A DNA stretch of 64,000 nucleotides from UBA3305 sp002373555 (GCA_946612455.1 CAMOER010000004.1:1-64000), one strand, 5' to 3'. Positions 31,843 through 40,763 are shown, numbered from the stretch's first letter. Program-made: numbers and translations. The notes: generated by a model from the sequence alone, not told the origin.

Positions 31843-33792
31843 TCAGTTCTTCTTCCTTGCCGTGCTCACACCGATCTCTTCCACCAGATCCTTGGATGCC
31901 GGATCCAGCTCCTCATAGGCCGGGATCGAGCCCTTCACATTCAGATCGAGCGTATCCATCGTGATCAGCTCTCCGATATTCTCCGGGCGGATCTCCTCGT
32001 CCCACAGGAGACTTCCGTCATTCATGAGCTTCGGTTTGCTGAACGGATTGATCATGCCGTTCCGGATCCCCCGCACCAGGATATCGCCCAGGCACCGCAC
32101 GCCGAAAGGCAGCTTGTCGGAAAACCGAAGATCCACTGCGCCGGATGACATTCCCCAATAATAATTCAGCGAGTGGGTGGTCTTCTTCGATTCTTCATGA
32201 TAGGCGCCGCTGCGGATCGATGTAAGCAGCCGGTCGTAGATCACGCCCCAGTTCCAGATCGGATGCACGAGCGGACCGTCCTGCTCATCTTCCACATTCA
32301 TAACGCCGTAGACATACTCGTCGCTCCCGTAGCGTCTGTCGGAAAAATCCCGGTACGAGATCATCGTCACGCCTTTTTCCTTCAGCCTTGCCTCCGCCGC
32401 CTCAAATCCGCCGGTCGAGGACCATTCGAGATATACTTCGGCGCCCGGATTCGTCAGGCTCAGTCCCCTGGCAAAAGCATTGATCTCCGCGACGACCCCG
32501 TAGATCGGATATTTGCAGATATAGCCGATCTTTCCGTCGCGGGACAGTGCGCCGGTGAGCGCGCCGGCCACGTATTTGGCTTCATACGCCCTGGGATAAT
32601 ACGTCCGCACGGACCGGTACGGCTCGTTCAGTGAGCACACCAGAATATCCACCTCCGGATGCTCGACAGCCACTCTGGCGCAGGCACGGGTGCTGGCGGA
32701 ATCCACGGAAAAGATGACCTTCGCGCCGTCTGCGATGATCTTTTCCAGCTGTTCTTCGATACTCACAGCGGCATCTCTGACATACACGACAGTCTCCACA
32801 TCCGGCCGGATCTTCTCGATATACTGCCGGCCTTCCTCGTGGCTGGCGTCCCAGGTCGATGCGTCCACGCCTTTCCCGTAGAAAAAGGCGGCTTTGATCC
32901 GTTTCTTCGGCACGACAAGCGGGATCCGGTTCAAAAGTGTTCCGGTCACGCCAGGCTTCTCCTGCGGATCCAGCTTCAGATCCACCTGCCGGTCATCCTT
33001 TGACGAGGCGATCTGGTCCCAGAGCTTCCGGATCGCGGCCTTCAGATCCGCCGCGGACATTTCGCGGAGCGCCTCATAGTCGTAGACCGTCAGGCATTCC
33101 AACAGCGCGTCCGCAGCCGTTGCCTTCAGGTGCTTGCCCGCGTCCCCTTCATAAGTCTTCCGGAAGCGGTGGTACAGAGAGACGAATTCTTTCGCTTCGT
33201 CCTCGGTCCACGGATCGGAGAAACGCTTCTGCATGATCGCAAGAAGCTCCGCATACGCGCCGGGCTTGGACAGCTCGATAATGTCGACGCCGCTCCTGTC
33301 TCGGAAGTCCAGCAGTTCGAAATACTTCTCCACCTCCGGGTCGCCGGTTCTGGTCGGGATGATCTGCCGGACATAGGCAGGGATCCTGTCCGCCCCGAAG
33401 TATTTCAGGACGCTGGTACGCTTGTTGCCCTCCCGCACATAATAGCGGTTCATATATTCCGTGACCTCGATCGGATCCCGGATGCCCTCATTCAGATGCG
33501 CTTCGCAGAGGCGGTACCATTTCGCGCCGAATTCCGTTTCCCGGCCGACGACAGGCATGAAATTCCTCGCAAACGATCTGGTGCGGCCGGCGGTCTTCGT
33601 GCCGATCACCCACTCCTGCGGGATCTCGGTGAGACCGATATCGCGGCTGATGCAGGAATCATTTCCGGGAATGATCTCGTCCAGGACGGGGAGATAGGGG
33701 TATTCGCCGGCGGAGACCGCCTGCTTGAAGCTTCGTTTGCCCTTTTTCAGGGCGTCTTCGTAATATTCAAAATAATTTTCCATTATACTCAT
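31843..33792 (-). CDS. Cytosolic ParB-like and BMP/PnrA-like fusion protein
   Basis: About 649 residues with no signal peptide. The N-terminal 180 residues contain a ParB/sulfiredoxin-like segment (VREGNKRTSVLKYFGADRIPAYV), followed by a helical region (DALLECLTVYDYEALREMS). From about residue 280 a BMP/PnrA-type ligand-binding domain follows (KAAFFYGKGVDASTWDASHE, CSLNEPYRSVRTYYPRAYEAKYVAG, SRDGKIGYICKYP). PnrA relatives bind nucleosides outside the cell, so a cytoplasmic copy suggests ligand sensing. ATG at 33792 overlaps the alpha-galactosidase stop by 4 bp (ATGA); a longer frame upstream is antisense. Coupled translation links it to sugar use. Confidence 0.75.
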   Translation of the reverse strand: MSIMENYFEYYEDALKKGKRSFKQAVSAGEYPYLPVLDEIIPGNDSCISRDIGLTEIPQEWVIGTKTAGRTRSFARNFMPVVGRETEFGAKWYRLCEAHLNEGIRDPIEVTEYMNRYYVREGNKRTSVLKYFGADRIPAYVRQIIPTRTGDPEVEKYFELLDFRDRSGVDIIELSKPGAYAELLAIMQKRFSDPWTEDEAKEFVSLYHRFRKTYEGDAGKHLKATAADALLECLTVYDYEALREMSAADLKAAIRKLWDQIASSKDDRQVDLKLDPQEKPGVTGTLLNRIPLVVPKKRIKAAFFYGKGVDASTWDASHEEGRQYIEKIRPDVETVVYVRDAAVSIEEQLEKIIADGAKVIFSVDSASTRACARVAVEHPEVDILVCSLNEPYRSVRTYYPRAYEAKYVAGALTGALSRDGKIGYICKYPIYGVVAEINAFARGLSLTNPGAEVYLEWSSTGGFEAAEARLKEKGVTMISYRDFSDRRYGSDEYVYGVMNVEDEQDGPLVHPIWNWGVIYDRLLTSIRSGAYHEESKKTTHSLNYYWGMSSGAVDLRFSDKLPFGVRCLGDILVRGIRNGMINPFSKPKLMNDGSLLWDEEIRPENIGELITMDTLDLNVKGSIPAYEELDPASKDLVEEIGVSTARKKN

Positions 33793-35975
33793 TCTTTCAC
33801 CAGATGATAAATATAACTGCGGGCGTCCATGCCCGGCTGCGGCAGCGGCAGGCCCATATCCATCAGGGCGTCCGCCGAGCATACTCTGCCGTCCTCTTCG
33901 ATCCGGTACATCGCGCCGGGTTCCAGTCCGGCGGCCTTCACATACATGGCGGGCATGTTGCCGCGGCTCTCTATGATCACGGCGCACAGCAGCGCGCGGG
34001 ACCGGTCTTCCGAAACATACGCCCATGCGCCCATGTTGTCTGCGACAGGATCCGACAGCCTGTAATAGTCTCCGTTCTGAATCAGCGGCGCATCCTTCCG
34101 GAACGCTTTGATCTGTTCACGGACTTCTTCTTTTTCCTCTTCGCTCATCTTTCCGGGATCCAGCTCGTAACCGAACGTACCGTTCATCGCTACCGCCGCG
34201 CGGGTCGCAAGCGGCGTCACCCTGCCGTTCTGATGGTTCGGACAGGTGGAAACGTGTGCTCCCACGGCCGATACCGGATAGCCGAAGGATGTCCCGTACT
34301 GGATGATCAGCCGGTCGACGGCATCGGTATTGTCACTGCACCAGATCTGCGGCGTGTAATACAGCATGCCGGCGTCGAATCTTCCGCCGCCGCCGCTGCA
34401 GCCCTCGATCAGGACGTCGGGATAGCGCTCGTTCAGGCGCTCCAGCACGTTGTACAGGCCGAGCATGTAGTCATAGAGCACCTTGCCCTGGTCGTCAGAG
34501 GTATGGGAAAACACGTCCGCGATCGAACGGTTGTAATCCCATTTCAGATATTCGATATTTCCTGCGTCCAGCACACTGCAGACAGCCTGATACATCCATT
34601 CCCGCACTTCATTTCTGGACAGATCCAGCACCAGCTGGTTGCGGCCGAGCACAGGTTTTTTCCCGGGAATGACCATCGCCCAGTCCGGGTGCGCGCGGAA
34701 CAGATCGCTGTTCTCATTGACCATCTCCGGCTCGATCCAGATGCCGAATTTCACGCCGGCTTCATTGACACGGCGGATCAGCTCCGAAAGAGAACAGCCA
34801 AGCTTCTCTTCATTCGCTGTCCAGTCTCCGAGCGCCAGGAAATCGCTGTTCCTCTTTCCGAACCAGCCGTCGTCCATGACCAGCAGGTCGATGCCGAGAT
34901 CCTTCGCTTCCTTCGCCAGGCGGACGATCCCGTCGCCGTCAAAATCAAAGTAGAAAGCTTCCCAGCTGTTGAGCAGCACCGGCCGCACGGCGTCGCGGTA
35001 TTTTCCTCTGCAGACATGCTTCCGGATGCAGCGGTGCAGGTTCCGGGACAGCTTCCCGAGGCCGCAGGCGCTGAAGCTCATGATCACTTCCGGCGCGGTC
35101 AGCGCTTCGCCGGGCGCCAGCGGATAGGAGAATTTCTCTTCCGCCAGGCCCATCTGCATGCGTGTCTGGTCATACTGATCCCGCTCGGCTTCCGCCCTGA
35201 AGCCGCCGCTGTAGACGAACTGCATGGACCAGCATCTTTCGGAATGCTCATCCGCCGTGTGATCGGTCAGGATCATCATCGGATTGTACTGATGGGAGGA
35301 CATGCCGCGGCGGCTGCCGATCACATGCGATCCGTGCGTCAGCGGAGATCTTTCCGGCTGACGCTCCATCGCATGCCGCCCGCAGAATGTGATCAGATCA
35401 AAATCACCGAACGGAAGATCCAGGCAGGCACTCTGCAGCTTCTCGATCCGGAACGGTCTCTTTCCCTGGTTTGTTACGATCACGCTTCTTGTAATGATAT
35501 CCAGCTTCGGCAGGACGCCGTAGAGAAGCGTAACCTGCAGTCCGAGGCGATGATCCTCGAGAAACACTTTCAGCGTTTCCGCCTGATCCTCTTCCGATTC
35601 GGAATATACGGCCGGCAGTCCCTGCAGGGAATATTTCCCGGGCGTGATCTCATAGCCGGCGTAGCGGAGCTCACAGCCGAAAGCGTCGTCCGCGTCCTTC
35701 ACGATCAGCATCGGGCTGCGGTAATCGCCGGTCCCCTGCACCGGGAACTCCTGCGGCAGATAATCCAGCGAATAGCCGCGGATATCGGCGGCATCATAAG
35801 GCGATCCGGACAGGCCCCGGTCAGCGACCGTCAGCAGCCAGTCCATGCAGCCGGCGGCTTTCCTTCCGTAATATAAATGCAGCAGATAGCCATAAGGGTC
35901 GACCTGCATCTGATAGGTGGTATTCTCGGTATGAATGGTCAGTGTTCTGTGTTCAGCATCATAAAGGATCGCCAT
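33789..35975 (-). CDS. Alpha-galactosidase, GH36
   Basis: A 728-residue enzyme of GH36, of normal family length. The N-terminal beta-sandwich runs to about 320. The barrel has VMDDGWFGKRN, GIWIEPEMVNENSDL, the nucleophile Asp in YLKWDYNRS and the acid/base Asp in WCSDNTD, with EGCSGGGGRFD between them. No signal peptide; it should hydrolyse imported raffinose-type or galactomannan oligosaccharides. GGAGGTCCCGGAC precedes ATG. It leads a two-gene operon with the ParB-like/BMP fusion. Confidence 0.95.
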   Translation of the reverse strand: MAILYDAEHRTLTIHTENTTYQMQVDPYGYLLHLYYGRKAAGCMDWLLTVADRGLSGSPYDAADIRGYSLDYLPQEFPVQGTGDYRSPMLIVKDADDAFGCELRYAGYEITPGKYSLQGLPAVYSESEEDQAETLKVFLEDHRLGLQVTLLYGVLPKLDIITRSVIVTNQGKRPFRIEKLQSACLDLPFGDFDLITFCGRHAMERQPERSPLTHGSHVIGSRRGMSSHQYNPMMILTDHTADEHSERCWSMQFVYSGGFRAEAERDQYDQTRMQMGLAEEKFSYPLAPGEALTAPEVIMSFSACGLGKLSRNLHRCIRKHVCRGKYRDAVRPVLLNSWEAFYFDFDGDGIVRLAKEAKDLGIDLLVMDDGWFGKRNSDFLALGDWTANEEKLGCSLSELIRRVNEAGVKFGIWIEPEMVNENSDLFRAHPDWAMVIPGKKPVLGRNQLVLDLSRNEVREWMYQAVCSVLDAGNIEYLKWDYNRSIADVFSHTSDDQGKVLYDYMLGLYNVLERLNERYPDVLIEGCSGGGGRFDAGMLYYTPQIWCSDNTDAVDRLIIQYGTSFGYPVSAVGAHVSTCPNHQNGRVTPLATRAAVAMNGTFGYELDPGKMSEEEKEEVREQIKAFRKDAPLIQNGDYYRLSDPVADNMGAWAYVSEDRSRALLCAVIIESRGNMPAMYVKAAGLEPGAMYRIEEDGRVCSADALMDMGLPLPQPGMDARSYIYHLVKE

Positions 35976-36012
35976 GTCCGGGACCTCCGACTATTATTTT
36001 CAGGAAATTCAT

Positions 36013-36022
36013 GAAACGTTTC
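36013..36022. promoter_or_regulatory. Candidate LacI-type operator upstream of alpha-galactosidase
   Basis: GAAACGTTTC, a 10-bp palindrome with central CG as in LacI/CcpA-type sites, 38 bp before the start. The matching regulator is not in the window. Confidence 0.45.
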
Positions 36023-36070
36023 CGCTCGTGTGCATATTACCATCTTCTGAAAGGAAGTCAAGCGATATCT

Positions 36071-36943
36071 TCATTCCTCCCGAAATACTTCGCGCGCGAA
36101 TTTTGCGAACGCCTTCACCGCCGGAGAACCGGCCGACCGCGCCGTGATCCCCATTCCGAACAGCACCTCCTGCGGCGGATCGAGCGGAAGGACCTTTACG
36201 TCATAATGCCACATATGCGTACTCAGTTCATTCACCAGCAGCACGCCCATATTGCTCTGCACCATGGCCGCGGCCGTCGACGAATTTCTGGTCGTCGCGA
36301 TGATGTTCGGACGGATGCCGTATTTCTCAAAGATCGATTCCAGATCCCTGTCCCTGCCGTAGGAGGACTGGATCAGCGGGACCTTTTCGCATTCGGAAAG
36401 CGGAAACGTATCCCATGCAGCATACGGGCTGTCCGTCCCGACGACGGCCACCATCGGATTCTTCCTCAGTTCGAACCATTCTCCTTCGAAATCATGCTGA
36501 TCGGCGAAAAACCCGACATCCGCACGGCCGGAAGCAAGCGCTTCGAGCACATATCTCCGGATGCTGTCATCGATCTGAATATCGACGCCGGGATATTTTT
36601 CGCCGAACCGCCGCAGGATCTCCGGCAGCCAGACGGCGCAGATGCTCGGATAAGCCGCGATCCTTACCTGTCCCACGATCAGCCCCGTGATCTCCGCAGC
36701 GGTTTCATAGATCCTTTCCTCGCTGCGCAGAAAATTCGTGATGACCGGCTCGAGCCGTATTCCGTCCGCGGTCAGTTCCACGCCTTTCCGGCTTCTTCGG
36801 AACAGCGTGATATGAAGTTCCTCCTCCAGCGCCTGTACCAGCTGGCTGACTGCCGAAGCCGTATAATTCAGTTCCTCCGCCGCGCCGCGGAAGCTTCCGT
36901 GCCGCGCCGCCGCTGCGAATGCTCTGCATCTGGCCGTCTCCAT
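36071..36943 (-). CDS. LysR-family regulator
   Basis: A 290-residue LysR protein: winged helix at 1-60 (FRGAAEELNYTASAVSQLVQ, then EEELHITLFRRSRKGVELT) and a periplasmic-binding-like sensor domain. ATG at 36943 has AAAGGAGAAGCGT upstream; the frame extends 24 codons further without a site. It is divergent from the cupin/oxidoreductase cassette and should regulate it through the palindrome at 37019-37039. Confidence 0.92.
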   Translation of the reverse strand: METARCRAFAAAARHGSFRGAAEELNYTASAVSQLVQALEEELHITLFRRSRKGVELTADGIRLEPVITNFLRSEERIYETAAEITGLIVGQVRIAAYPSICAVWLPEILRRFGEKYPGVDIQIDDSIRRYVLEALASGRADVGFFADQHDFEGEWFELRKNPMVAVVGTDSPYAAWDTFPLSECEKVPLIQSSYGRDRDLESIFEKYGIRPNIIATTRNSSTAAAMVQSNMGVLLVNELSTHMWHYDVKVLPLDPPQEVLFGMGITARSAGSPAVKAFAKFAREVFREE

Positions 36944-37018
36944 ACGCTTCTCCTTTGTGTAATATATCTTCTCCGCAGCTGCTGCGGATTTCCTTTTCTG
37001 CCTTCCCTGATCCATTAT

Positions 37019-37039
37019 ATGTTAAGTTTTGCTTAACAT
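37019..37039. promoter_or_regulatory. Palindromic operator of the LysR regulator
   Basis: ATGTTAAG, TTTTG, CTTAACAT: eight of eight bases pair. It lies in the gap between the divergent genes, 20 bp upstream of the -35 box of the cassette, which is the usual place of a LysR recognition site. Confidence 0.7.
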
Positions 37040-37058
37040 CAACATTATATTCATTAGA

Positions 37059-37087
37059 TTTACTTTTCTTGTGTTCCATTCTATACT
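37059..37087 (+). promoter_or_regulatory. Promoter of the cupin/oxidoreductase cassette
   Basis: TTTACT and TATACT with a 17-bp spacer, about 75 bp before the first gene. Confidence 0.6.
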
Positions 37088-37162
37088 TTCCTCAGAAACA
37101 AATAACAACGCCGTTCGCTCCGTCCCGGATCGTTACGGCCAGTCTTCCGAAGGAGGCCGGAC

Positions 37163-37816
37163 ATGGCAGTCACGCAGCTGAATTTCGCAGAACCGTTTTT
37201 TACCATCGACTATGTCGAGGCGGAAAAAGAGCTTTATCTCGCCCCGAAGAGCATGGTCATCAATCTGGCGGAGCATGAAAAGAAAGATATCCTGCTTCCC
37301 GGCGGCCGCATCATCCCGCCGCTCAAAGCCGCGGTAGTGCAGGATATGACGCTGCATTGCCTGACGCGGGCATTCATTATCCGGGATTTCGAGCGATGCG
37401 ATCTTTCCGATCCGGAAACAACGAAGGCGATCATGCAGACCTGGAAATCCCTTTATGAGATGTCCGGAATTCCGCGGCACAAAGGACTTCCTTATTATAA
37501 ATCTCCCAAATTCTGCATCGGCGAGGGGGATCATCATATCGAGCTGAATCTCTGCTTCGTCAGTGAAGGCATGGTGCCCTCCGGTCCGCACAGGGATCAC
37601 GACCGGGATTTCGACGAAGTTCACGCGCAGATCCTCGGATACGGCATGATGCGGATCTATGATTATGACGACAAAGAACACATTCACCAGGAGCTGAACA
37701 TGGCGCCCGGAACCGTGCATGACAAGATGTACGATGCACAGGGACTGTATCCCTGGCATGAATACAAGAGCGTAACCCCCTGTGTATACTGCCCCATCGA
37801 ACTGGACCGCGGCTGA
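37163..37816 (+). CDS. Cupin-like protein A
   Basis: A 217-residue protein of no family I can name. It has a cupin-type metal motif, GPHRDHDRDFDEVHAQILG, in which H-x-x-H, a Glu and a Gly seven residues later match cupin motif 1, followed by APGTVH (like motif 2) and LYPWHEYKS. It is a paralogue of protein B at 39923-40549: both share HRG/HKGxPYYKS, PSGxHRxHD, ExHxQ and YPWHxxxS. No signal peptide. As first gene of a LysR-controlled cassette with an oxidoreductase and a TIM-barrel protein it may be a sugar isomerase or epimerase; this is inference. Ribosome site GAAGGAGG. Confidence 0.75.
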   Translation: MAVTQLNFAEPFFTIDYVEAEKELYLAPKSMVINLAEHEKKDILLPGGRIIPPLKAAVVQDMTLHCLTRAFIIRDFERCDLSDPETTKAIMQTWKSLYEMSGIPRHKGLPYYKSPKFCIGEGDHHIELNLCFVSEGMVPSGPHRDHDRDFDEVHAQILGYGMMRIYDYDDKEHIHQELNMAPGTVHDKMYDAQGLYPWHEYKSVTPCVYCPIELDRG

Positions 37817-37837
37817 ACGCCGGTAAGGAGAATGAAA

Positions 37838-39013
37838 ATGGATAAGAAAAGAATTACGATCGGAACCGTAGGCTATGGTTATGGCGCATTTCTGCATGTC
37901 AACGGCTATCTGAACGCCGGCGGCATCCCGATCCGCCTGAAGACCGTGTGCGCCAGAAATGCCGAAAAAGCCGAAGCATTCCGTGCGAAATATGATTATG
38001 AGCAGATCTGCACCAGCTATGAAGAGCTTGTGGCAGATCCCGAGATCGATCTGATCGACCTTTCCGTGCCGCCCCGCCTCCACATTCCGTACTGCATTAT
38101 GGCCCTGAAGGCCGGCAAAAGCGTGATCTGTGAAAAGCCTGTCACCGGCTATTTCGGCGACGGTGCCGACAACATCGGAAAAACGGTCTCCAAAGCGGAT
38201 ATGTGGAAGGAAATGGATGCTCAGCTTGCCGAACTGAAGGCCGCGATCGATGAAAGCGAAGGTCACTTCTTCTACGCCGAGGATTTCGTCTACGCAACGC
38301 CCGTGCAGAAAGCCGCGGAGATTCTCCGGGCCAAGAAGAGCAAGATCATGTTCATGAACGGCATCGAATCCATCATCGGATCGACCAGCGAAGCCGCCAG
38401 CGAATGGAAGAATTTCGGCGGCGGCACGATGATGCGCAACGGCATCCACATTCTGTCCACGATGATGTATCTGAAGCAGGTCGAAGCGGAGGCCAGAGGC
38501 GAGCAGATTAGTGTGAAGAGCGTCATGGCGGAAATGGGTCAGATCAGCAAAGTGCCGCTGAAGGAAGGTGAACGCCAGTATGCGCAGGCACATCCGAATG
38601 ATGTCGAGGACTGCGCGAACGTGATCCTGACTTTCTCCGACGGCTCCATGTGCAATATCATCGGCACCGACGCCGTGATCGGCGGCTCTGCCAACCATGT
38701 CACCGTCGCCTGCAACGACATGAAGTTCCAGATGAATCTGACGCAGAACAATCTTCTGAAGACCTACTGCTGCAACGATGAAGGACTGGACGGCGTTTAC
38801 TGGGGCGAGCTTAACCCGCCGAAGACCGGCTGGAACAATGTGTTCGTCAGTGACGAAGTGATCCGCGGATATACGGGTGAGATGAAGGCATTCCTGGAAG
38901 CCATGGAATATGGCCGGAAGCCCGAGACATCCTTTGAACTGGCTTACGAGATCATCCGTGTTGTCTACGCCGCTTTCCGCTCGGCGGAAGAAGGCAGAAG
39001 GATCGAACTGTAA
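37838..39013 (+). CDS. Gfo/Idh/MocA-family oxidoreductase
   Basis: A 391-residue NAD(P)-dependent sugar dehydrogenase. N-terminal Rossmann fold (GTVGYGYGAFLHVNGYL), DLSVPPRLHIPY and CEKP, the family lysine motif. The C-terminal sheet domain has GGGTMMRNGIHIL. The insertion around PVTGYFGDGADNIGKTVSK after the EKP motif is longer than usual. ATG at 37838 has AAGGAG 7 nt upstream; two codons earlier another ATG is too close to the site. It probably oxidises a hydroxyl on a sugar or sugar-like substrate. Confidence 0.9.
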   Translation: MDKKRITIGTVGYGYGAFLHVNGYLNAGGIPIRLKTVCARNAEKAEAFRAKYDYEQICTSYEELVADPEIDLIDLSVPPRLHIPYCIMALKAGKSVICEKPVTGYFGDGADNIGKTVSKADMWKEMDAQLAELKAAIDESEGHFFYAEDFVYATPVQKAAEILRAKKSKIMFMNGIESIIGSTSEAASEWKNFGGGTMMRNGIHILSTMMYLKQVEAEARGEQISVKSVMAEMGQISKVPLKEGERQYAQAHPNDVEDCANVILTFSDGSMCNIIGTDAVIGGSANHVTVACNDMKFQMNLTQNNLLKTYCCNDEGLDGVYWGELNPPKTGWNNVFVSDEVIRGYTGEMKAFLEAMEYGRKPETSFELAYEIIRVVYAAFRSAEEGRRIEL

Positions 39014-39022
39014 AAGTATTGT

Positions 39023-39066
39023 ATACGGCCGGAGACTGTCCCCCCCGATTTGGCCTCCGGCCGTAT
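39023..39066 (+). promoter_or_regulatory. Intra-operon hairpin
   Basis: ATACGGCCGGAG pairs perfectly with CTCCGGCCGTAT (12 bp, 20-nt loop). It lies between the oxidoreductase and the TIM-barrel gene with no T-run, so it may stabilise the upstream transcript or attenuate, not fully end, transcription. Confidence 0.65.
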
Positions 39067-39087
39067 TGCATCAAAGGAGCGTTTGTC

Positions 39088-39909
39088 ATGGGAATGAAAT
39101 TCAGTATATGCACTGTAGACCGGCCGCTGGAGTCCACCTCTCCCTTCCCGCTGCGGGGCAGCAGCTATGAAGAATGCGCCGCCGTCGCGGAAATGCTCGG
39201 CTACGACGGGATCGAGCTGCAGATCCAGGATCCGTCCAAATACGACGCGAAGGAGCTGAAAGCCAGTCTCGACCGCCATGGGATCGGCTGCTCCGCCGTC
39301 ACCACCGGTCTGGCCTATCTGTTCGAGGGAATGAGCATGGTGCATCCGGATGAAAAGATCCGCCTGGCGACCGTGGAGCGCCTTCACCGGCAGCTGGATC
39401 TGGCAAAGGAGCTGGACTCCCAGATCCTGATCGGCTATCTGCGTGGAAGAAAGAGCCCGGGACAGACCGATGAAGAATTCGAGGACATCCTGACCGACAG
39501 TGTCGCCCGCGTTCTGGAATATGCCGAGGAGATTCAGACGCCCATGGTCATGGAGCAGATCAACCGCAACGACGGCGATGTATTCTGCTCGACGGACAGG
39601 ACGATGCGGTTCCTGGAAAAATTCAATTCCGATCTACTTCTGTACAACGGGGATACCTATCATATGATCACAGAGGACAAGGATGTGCCCGCCGCGATCC
39701 GGAGGTCCCTGAAAAAGCTGGTGCTGTTCCACGTATCGGACGCGGGCCGGCTGCTGCCGGATGATTCGCATTTTGATTTCCGGGAAGCTGCGGATGTACT
39801 GAAGGCGGAAGGATATGACAAGTGGGTGAGCATCGAAGCAAAGCCCGAACCGACCAGCTTCGAGGCGGCCCGCCGGGGACTGCAGTATCTGCGAAACGTT
39901 TTCGGATAA
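39088..39909 (+). CDS. TIM-barrel sugar isomerase/epimerase-like protein
   Basis: A 273-residue AP-endonuclease-2/xylose-isomerase-like barrel. Strands and metal ligands: GYDGIELQIQ, SCxxT-type SAVTTG, MVMEQINRNDGD, LLLYNGDTYHM, VLFHVSDAGRL and VSIEAKPEP; Glu, Asp, His and Glu can form the metal site. ATG at 39088 follows AAAGGAG; earlier codons run through the hairpin. Such barrels pair with Gfo/Idh/MocA enzymes in inositol and 3-keto-glycoside pathways. Confidence 0.88.
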   Translation: MGMKFSICTVDRPLESTSPFPLRGSSYEECAAVAEMLGYDGIELQIQDPSKYDAKELKASLDRHGIGCSAVTTGLAYLFEGMSMVHPDEKIRLATVERLHRQLDLAKELDSQILIGYLRGRKSPGQTDEEFEDILTDSVARVLEYAEEIQTPMVMEQINRNDGDVFCSTDRTMRFLEKFNSDLLLYNGDTYHMITEDKDVPAAIRRSLKKLVLFHVSDAGRLLPDDSHFDFREAADVLKAEGYDKWVSIEAKPEPTSFEAARRGLQYLRNVFG

Positions 39910-39922
39910 GGAGGAGAAAACG

Positions 39923-40549
39923 ATGGTCGAGAAATTATCATTCGGAGAACCTTTTATTGAATCCCGTTTTCTGCAGGAAGAATACGGATTTACCACGCCC
40001 GGACACTGCAACCTGATCAATCTGGATACGGAGAAAAGCATTACTGTCGAAGGCAGCTTTTCGCTTCCGCCGCTCACCGCGATGCGCACCTGCGGCGCGA
40101 AGATCGATGTACCCGGCAAAGCGCTTTTGATCTGCAACGCGGGTACGCTGGATCTGAACGATCTGCAGACGCTCGACTGCCTGCGGAAGATCTGGAAATC
40201 CAACTGGGAACTGACGCATCTGGAGAAGCACCGCGGCGTGCCGTATTATAAATCCACGAAGATCACCATCGGCAATATCTCCATGAATTTCTGTCTGGTC
40301 TCCGAGCCGGACTGCCCTTCGGGCATCCACCGCGAGCACGACGGGAAGATCAGAGAGCTCCATGTCCAGCTGGTCGGTGAAGGCGCCGTGGATCTGATGC
40401 GGTCAGACGATCCTTCTTCCATGTTCGCTTCGCTGCCGCTCACGGCAGGCTGCACGCACCTGCCGACATGGGATCAGAACGGCGAGTACCCCTGGCACCG
40501 CTTCCGCAGCAAAAGCAGATGCATTTTCCTGGGGGTGGAGATACGATAG
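39923..40549 (+). CDS. Cupin-like protein B
   Basis: A 208-residue paralogue of protein A at 37163-37816. It keeps PSGIHREHD, ELHVQLVGEG and EYPWHRFRS, so the metal ligands of both are the same. AAGGAGGAGAAAACG precedes ATG 13 bp after the barrel gene. Two diverged copies in one cassette suggest consecutive steps or a hetero-oligomer. A strong terminator follows. Confidence 0.75.
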   Translation: MVEKLSFGEPFIESRFLQEEYGFTTPGHCNLINLDTEKSITVEGSFSLPPLTAMRTCGAKIDVPGKALLICNAGTLDLNDLQTLDCLRKIWKSNWELTHLEKHRGVPYYKSTKITIGNISMNFCLVSEPDCPSGIHREHDGKIRELHVQLVGEGAVDLMRSDDPSSMFASLPLTAGCTHLPTWDQNGEYPWHRFRSKSRCIFLGVEIR

Positions 40550-40554
40550 CAAAG

Positions 40555-40588
40555 AAGGCGAGGATCACCCTGCATCCTCGCCTTTTTT
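40555..40588 (+). terminator. Terminator of the cupin cassette
   Basis: AAGGCGAGGAT with ATCCTCGCCTT (11 bp) and TTTTT. Confidence 0.9.
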
Positions 40589-40589
40589 T

Positions 40590-40763
40590 CTGCGCCGGGC
40601 AGTCCCGCTGGCAGCCGCGGCGCCGGTCGGTTCGAATGTGGCGATCTTCGCACAGATCTACGGAGCAAATTACCGCGACGCGGTGAAGGATGTATGCCTG
40701 AGCACGCTGGCCAGCATCATCACCATGCCGGTGATCATCGCTGCTGCGAATCTTCTATGGTAA
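40590..40763 (+). pseudogene. AEC-family transporter 3' fragment
   Basis: The plus strand reads about 55 codons, RAVPLAAAAPVGSNVAIFAQ then YGANYRDAVKDVCLSTLASI and TMPVIIAAANLLW, then stop. This is the last helix pair of an auxin-efflux-carrier-type permease (the PVGSNVAIFA motif is typical). All upstream helices are missing and the fragment abuts the cassette terminator, so it is a deletion remnant. Confidence 0.8.

Noticed and set aside
33804..35876. 690-codon plus-strand frame opposite the alpha-galactosidase gene
   Set aside because: It is antisense to a clear GH36 gene, has no family motif and shows low-complexity composition typical of shadow frames in GC-rich genes. The same applies to long frames at 12784-14052, 14401-15453, 22067-23647 and 37133-38698.
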